The notes beneath the pieces are model-generated. The model was not told the DNA's origin and made no database searches. It saw nothing but the letters and a program-made list of their open reading frames with translations. Shown here piece by piece: positions 6,429 through 9,373 of a DNA stretch of 9,373 nt; within the stretch, counting starts at the first letter, position 1, and the number at the start of each line of letters is the position of its first letter. The stretch spans positions 1 to 9,373 of the forward strand of contig JAEYPB010000072.1 in NCBI GenBank assembly GCA_023411175.1, given 5' to 3'. The DNA comes from Bacillota bacterium. Its GTDB lineage: Bacteria > Bacillota > Clostridia > Christensenellales > Aristaeellaceae. The position numbers were made by a program, and so were the translations under genes.

Positions 6429-6506
6429 TCCGGCCTCGTACCCATCGCAAAGGATTGCGGTTTCGCCGGAATCGTTTGCCCGAATGGTATCCCGCGCCGC
6501 CGGCGC
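6429..6506 (+). other. Structured spacer before the binding-protein gene (stem-loops)
   Basis: The 132-nt gap between permease 2 and the binding-protein gene can fold. An outer stem TCCGGC/GCCGGA (6429-6434, 6465-6470) encloses ATCGCAA-AGGA-TTGCGGT (6444-6461, one G-U pair). A second hairpin, GCGCC-GCC-GGCGC, lies at 6494-6506, about 19 nt before the ribosome-binding site. No T-run follows and no convincing promoter is seen. Such structures between permease and binding-protein genes often mark mRNA processing or stabilisation that raises binding-protein output. That role is inferred. Confidence 0.4.
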
Positions 6507-6539
6507 ATGCGATACACCATCATGAAGGAGGATTGTATC

Positions 6540-8219
6540 ATGAGGAAACTTCGTGAACTGATGAGCTTCCTGATCGCCCTGGTCCTGGTTCTGGGCTGCG
6601 CGTCCAGCGCCTTTGCGTGGGCGCCGGAGTGGGAGCACGACGATGATCTGTCCGATTACAAGCTCTGCGACAACTTTGGCGACATCAAGCTGACCATCGC
6701 CGTCACCGATCACTCCTCCATCGAGGATTGGGAGACCAACTCCTACGTCAAGTGGCTGGAAGAAGTCACCAACGTCGACCTGAGCTTCGAGCTGGTTCCC
6801 TTTGAAAACCGCGCCGAGAAGCTCTCGCTGATCCTCTCCTCCGGCGAGTACCCGGACATCTTCCTGTCGGTTGGCATGACCGACGCGATGGTCGCCAAGT
6901 ACGGCGTTGATGAGGGCATGTTCCTGCCCCTGAACGACCTGATCGAGAAGCACGGCAAGTTCACCAAGCAGGTGTTCGATCAGTACCCGGGCACCCAGAA
7001 CCTTATCACCCAGATGGACGGCAACATCTACTCGCTGCCGGAAGTCAACGAGTGCTACCACTGCACGCTGGCGACCAAGTTCTGGATCAACGAGCAGTGG
7101 CTGAAGAACCTGGGCCTTGAAAAGCCCGCCACGCTGGACGAGTTCCGGAAGGTTCTGGAAGCCTTCCGCGATCAGGACGCCAACGGAAACGGCGACGCCA
7201 CCGACGAGATCCCCTTCGCGGGCGATTATCAGGACGGTTGGTTCACCAACGGCGAGCGCTTCATCATGAACGCTTTCACCTACTACAACCTCGACCTTAA
7301 GACCACCTCCACCAGCAAGCCCGATGCCTTCGGCCTGTACCTGGAGGACGGCAAGGTAAGCGTGCCCTTCTACAAGGACGAGTTCAAGAAGGGCGTTCAG
7401 TACATGGCGGACCTGACCAAGGACGGCCTGTACTATGTTGGCTCCTACACCCAGGACACTGCGGGCCTGACGCAGATCGCCGAAAGCGGAAGGCTTGGCG
7501 CCTCGGCTGGCGGCTACATCCTGTTTGCCAACGTGGGCGGCGACATCTACAGGCAGTATGACTACCTGCTGCCGGTCAAGGGGCCGGACGGCTACCAGAA
7601 CGTGATGTCCATTCCCTATGAGAGCGTGACCGGCAACATGTTCACCGTCTCCGCCGACACGAAGTACCCGGAAGCCGCCTTCAAGATCGGCGACCTGATG
7701 TACTCCTACGCGTCCTCCATGCGCAGCTACTACGGCGTCTACGGCCAGGATTGGGCCGACGCGGACCCGGATCAGGTGGGCATCAACGGCGAGCCCGCGT
7801 TCTACAAGCTCCTGGTGCCGTGGCAAGAGGCCGAGCCGCAGAACAAGTGCGTGCTGCAGCTGGCAATGACCCACCGCGACGCCAAGTACCGTCTGGGCGA
7901 GCCCTCCGATCCCAATGTGGATCTGAAGAGCAGCGAGGGCCTTGAAACCTACCTGTACCAGGTCACCAAGGAGTATTCGCCCTACGCCGACGACAGCAAG
8001 GTGCTCCCCCCGGTCAAGTTCACCGAGGAGCAGAACAGCGCCATGTCTGTCATCAAGGCCAACCTCTCCAACTCCATCAAGCAGGGCATGTTCGCCTTCT
8101 TCAGCGGCGCCAAGACCCTCGAAAATGATTACGACGCCTGGATCGCCGAGCTGGAAGCCAACGGCCTCAACGACCTGATCGGCTTCTATCAGACGGCCTA
8201 CGACGCCCAGTACAAGTAA
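6540..8219 (+). CDS. Extracellular solute-binding protein of the carbohydrate ABC importer (LplA-like)
   Basis: Surface or secreted substrate receptor of the importer, 559 residues, within the 500-560 range of LplA-type family-1 binding proteins. The signal sequence (1-26) has a basic start and a long hydrophobic core. Two export readings are possible: lipoprotein cleavage at VLG|C20 or signal peptidase I cleavage after SAFA (26). LplA-like features include WLEEVTNVDL (72-81), SGEYPDIFL, and an EF-hand-like loop D211-Q-D213-A-N215-G-N217-G-D219 ending in DEIPF, common in this family and probably binding calcium. AAGGAGG (6525-6531) lies 8 nt before the ATG at 6540; an in-frame ATG at 6507 is inside a hairpin with no ribosome-binding site. 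Codon use is strongly biased to AAC, AAG, GAC and CTG, as expected for an abundant protein. The ligand is not identifiable. Confidence 0.93.
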   Translation: MRKLRELMSFLIALVLVLGCASSAFAWAPEWEHDDDLSDYKLCDNFGDIKLTIAVTDHSSIEDWETNSYVKWLEEVTNVDLSFELVPFENRAEKLSLILSSGEYPDIFLSVGMTDAMVAKYGVDEGMFLPLNDLIEKHGKFTKQVFDQYPGTQNLITQMDGNIYSLPEVNECYHCTLATKFWINEQWLKNLGLEKPATLDEFRKVLEAFRDQDANGNGDATDEIPFAGDYQDGWFTNGERFIMNAFTYYNLDLKTTSTSKPDAFGLYLEDGKVSVPFYKDEFKKGVQYMADLTKDGLYYVGSYTQDTAGLTQIAESGRLGASAGGYILFANVGGDIYRQYDYLLPVKGPDGYQNVMSIPYESVTGNMFTVSADTKYPEAAFKIGDLMYSYASSMRSYYGVYGQDWADADPDQVGINGEPAFYKLLVPWQEAEPQNKCVLQLAMTHRDAKYRLGEPSDPNVDLKSSEGLETYLYQVTKEYSPYADDSKVLPPVKFTEEQNSAMSVIKANLSNSIKQGMFAFFSGAKTLENDYDAWIAELEANGLNDLIGFYQTAYDAQYK

Positions 8220-8236
8220 GACCCCCACATAACTCC

Positions 8237-8273
8237 GCGGAGCCGCCGGACAGCCCCCGTTCGGCGGCTCCGC
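8237..8273 (+). terminator. Hairpin after the binding-protein gene (terminator or attenuator)
   Basis: A perfect 12-bp stem (GCGGAGCCGCCG at 8237-8248 with CGGCGGCTCCGC at 8262-8273), extendable by a G-U and an A-U pair, begins 17 nt after the stop codon. It is followed only by CTTTCC, a weak T-tract. It may end most transcripts after the binding protein and let some continue into the next gene 30 nt further on, which has its own ribosome-binding site but no visible promoter. Confidence 0.6.
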
Positions 8274-8302
8274 CTTTCCATCACCGAAGCAGAGGGATTT
8301 CT

Positions 8303-9373
8303 ATGACAAATCACCGATTTGACGCGCTGAACGGCGCCGTCGCCCACCTGAGGGCGGCGCTGCCGGAGGCTGATCTGGTCCAAATGGACGACGGATACCT
8401 AGAGGCGGTCGCGCGCCACGCGCTGGAGACCCGAGCCTCCGTCCCCTGGGGCGCGTCGGTCCCGGAGGACGTCTTCAAGCTCTTCACGCTGTTTCCGAGG
8501 GTCAACAACGAGCGCCTGACCTTCTACCACCAGGAGATCGCCTCCGCTTTGATGCCGCGCATCAAGGGCCTTTCCATGGAGGCGGCGGCGCTGGAGGTCA
8601 ACCATTGGTGCTTCGAGCAGGCCAGCTACCGCTCCACCAGCGCCCGCACGGCTTCTCCGCTCACGGTGATGCGCGCCGGTTTCGCCCGGTGCGGCGAGGA
8701 GTCCACGCTGGCAGTCAGCGCCATGCGCGCGGTGGGCATCCCCGCCCGGCAATGCTACGTGCCCCGCTGGGCCCATTGCGACGACAACCATGCGTGGATC
8801 GAGGTGTGGACCGACGGCGCTTGGCATTACATGGGCGCTTGCGAGCCGGAAATGGTGATCGATTCCGGCTGGTTCACCGCGGCGGCCTCCCGGGCGATGC
8901 TGGTGCACACCCGCGCCTACGGCATGCCGCCGGAGGGCGAGCGGGTGGAGGCGGTGAACGGTCGGGAGTACACCGTCAACCGCACCGCCGCCTACGCGCC
9001 GACGGCGCTCATCCGCGTGCAGGTGACGGACCGCGGCGTGCCCAGGCCCGGCGCGAAGGTGCTGTTTGAGCTGAGCAACATGGCGGAGTTCTTCGCCATC
9101 TGCGAAAAGACCACCGGAGCGGACGGCCAGACTGACCTTCTGACCGGCCTCGGCTCCTTGCGCGTGCGCGCGCTGGACGGCGACAAGTCGGTCTGGACGA
9201 TGGTGGACATCCGAAATGAGCGGGTGTGCACGCTGGATTTCGCGGACGCGATGCCGCTGGAGGCGGAGACGCGGCGCTTCTGCCAGGTTCCCCCGGCGGA
9301 GACGCGCATCCAGCCGGTTCCCGCGCCCGGAGCGGCGCTTAACGCCCATCGGGGTCGACTTGAGCGGGCCGCG
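8303..9373 (+). CDS. Transglutaminase-like domain protein with C-terminal Ig-like domain, partial
   Basis: An open frame of 357 codons with no stop, continuing past the right edge. The start ATG has AGAGGG 6 nt upstream. No signal peptide is seen, so it is probably cytoplasmic. After a helical N-terminal region (1-105), the transglutaminase-like core has RCGEESTLAVSAMRAVGIPA (catalytic-type C130), then DDNHAWIEVW (H163), then WHYMGACEPE (174-183). This matches the papain-like fold of the transglutaminase/PNGase superfamily, and I recall homologues with the same GACEPE block in Firmicutes and Bacteroidetes, of unknown function. The usual third catalytic Asp, four residues after the Trp, is Gly178 here; E181 is the nearest acid. 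From about 233 to 300 there is a beta-sandwich (IRVQVTDRGVPRPGAKVLFE, then TTGADGQTDL), like a carboxypeptidase-regulatory/Ig-like domain. It lies 83 nt after the binding-protein gene. The reaction and substrate are unknown. Confidence 0.85.
   Translation, partial: MTNHRFDALNGAVAHLRAALPEADLVQMDDGYLEAVARHALETRASVPWGASVPEDVFKLFTLFPRVNNERLTFYHQEIASALMPRIKGLSMEAAALEVNHWCFEQASYRSTSARTASPLTVMRAGFARCGEESTLAVSAMRAVGIPARQCYVPRWAHCDDNHAWIEVWTDGAWHYMGACEPEMVIDSGWFTAAASRAMLVHTRAYGMPPEGERVEAVNGREYTVNRTAAYAPTALIRVQVTDRGVPRPGAKVLFELSNMAEFFAICEKTTGADGQTDLLTGLGSLRVRALDGDKSVWTMVDIRNERVCTLDFADAMPLEAETRRFCQVPPAETRIQPVPAPGAALNAHRGRLERAA

Noticed and set aside
6455..6490. Possible internal promoter for the binding-protein gene (TTGCGG upstream, TGGTAT downstream)
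   Set aside because: No -10 box at an acceptable spacing; the similarity is too weak to call.
6336..8228. 630-codon open frame on the minus strand
   Set aside because: It is fully antisense to the solute-binding protein gene, has no recognisable motif, and its V/L/G/A-rich composition is what the strong G/C third-position bias of the real gene produces on the opposite strand.
8605..9069. 154-codon open frame on the plus strand
   Set aside because: It is in another frame within the transglutaminase-like gene and is Arg/Gly/His-rich without motifs.
8399..9349. 316-codon open frame on the minus strand
   Set aside because: It is antisense to the transglutaminase-like gene, whose frame carries clear family motifs; this frame has none.

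Overview
The window looks like a chromosomal segment of a fairly GC-rich, low-complexity-envelope Firmicute, probably a Clostridia-type gut or anaerobe lineage. This is inferred from strong GGAGG ribosome-binding sites before nearly every gene, sigma-A-like promoters, a LplB/LplA-type sugar importer without its own ATPase, a ROK repressor and an ArsR/permease pair. There are no RNA genes, CRISPR arrays or mobile elements. Gene starts were set by ribosome-binding sites and several are shorter than the longest open frame.

Left edge, minus strand (1-553): a metalloid-response unit. An ArsR-family repressor with a CxC pair and a C-terminal CC pair is followed by the first 38 codons of an ArsP/DUF318-type permease that runs off the window. 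A near-consensus promoter and a perfect 7+7 bp inverted repeat sit just upstream of arsR, so the unit is probably autoregulated and induced by a thiophilic metalloid or metal.

Middle left, minus strand (626-4358): a tight four-gene operon read from right to left: ROK-family repressor, a 101-residue unrecognised protein, a lipoprotein with two thioredoxin-like CxxC domains fused to a CcdA/DsbD-like six-helix membrane domain, and CutC. Gaps are 3 nt, a 4-nt overlap, and 24 nt; a long hairpin follows cutC. The combination of a carbohydrate-type regulator with a membrane thiol-disulfide relay and CutC is the most unusual part of the window.

Middle right to the right edge, plus strand (4452-9373): divergent from the ROK gene is a carbohydrate ABC importer: permease 1, permease 2, and a large solute-binding protein, with a structured 132-nt spacer before the binding protein. 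A 14-bp-class hairpin follows the binding-protein gene. Then comes a cytoplasmic transglutaminase-like protein with a C-terminal Ig-like domain, cut by the window end. The shared divergent promoter region suggests that the ROK protein controls the importer, with a shared MsmK-type ATPase elsewhere in the genome powering it. The substrate cannot be told from the sequence.
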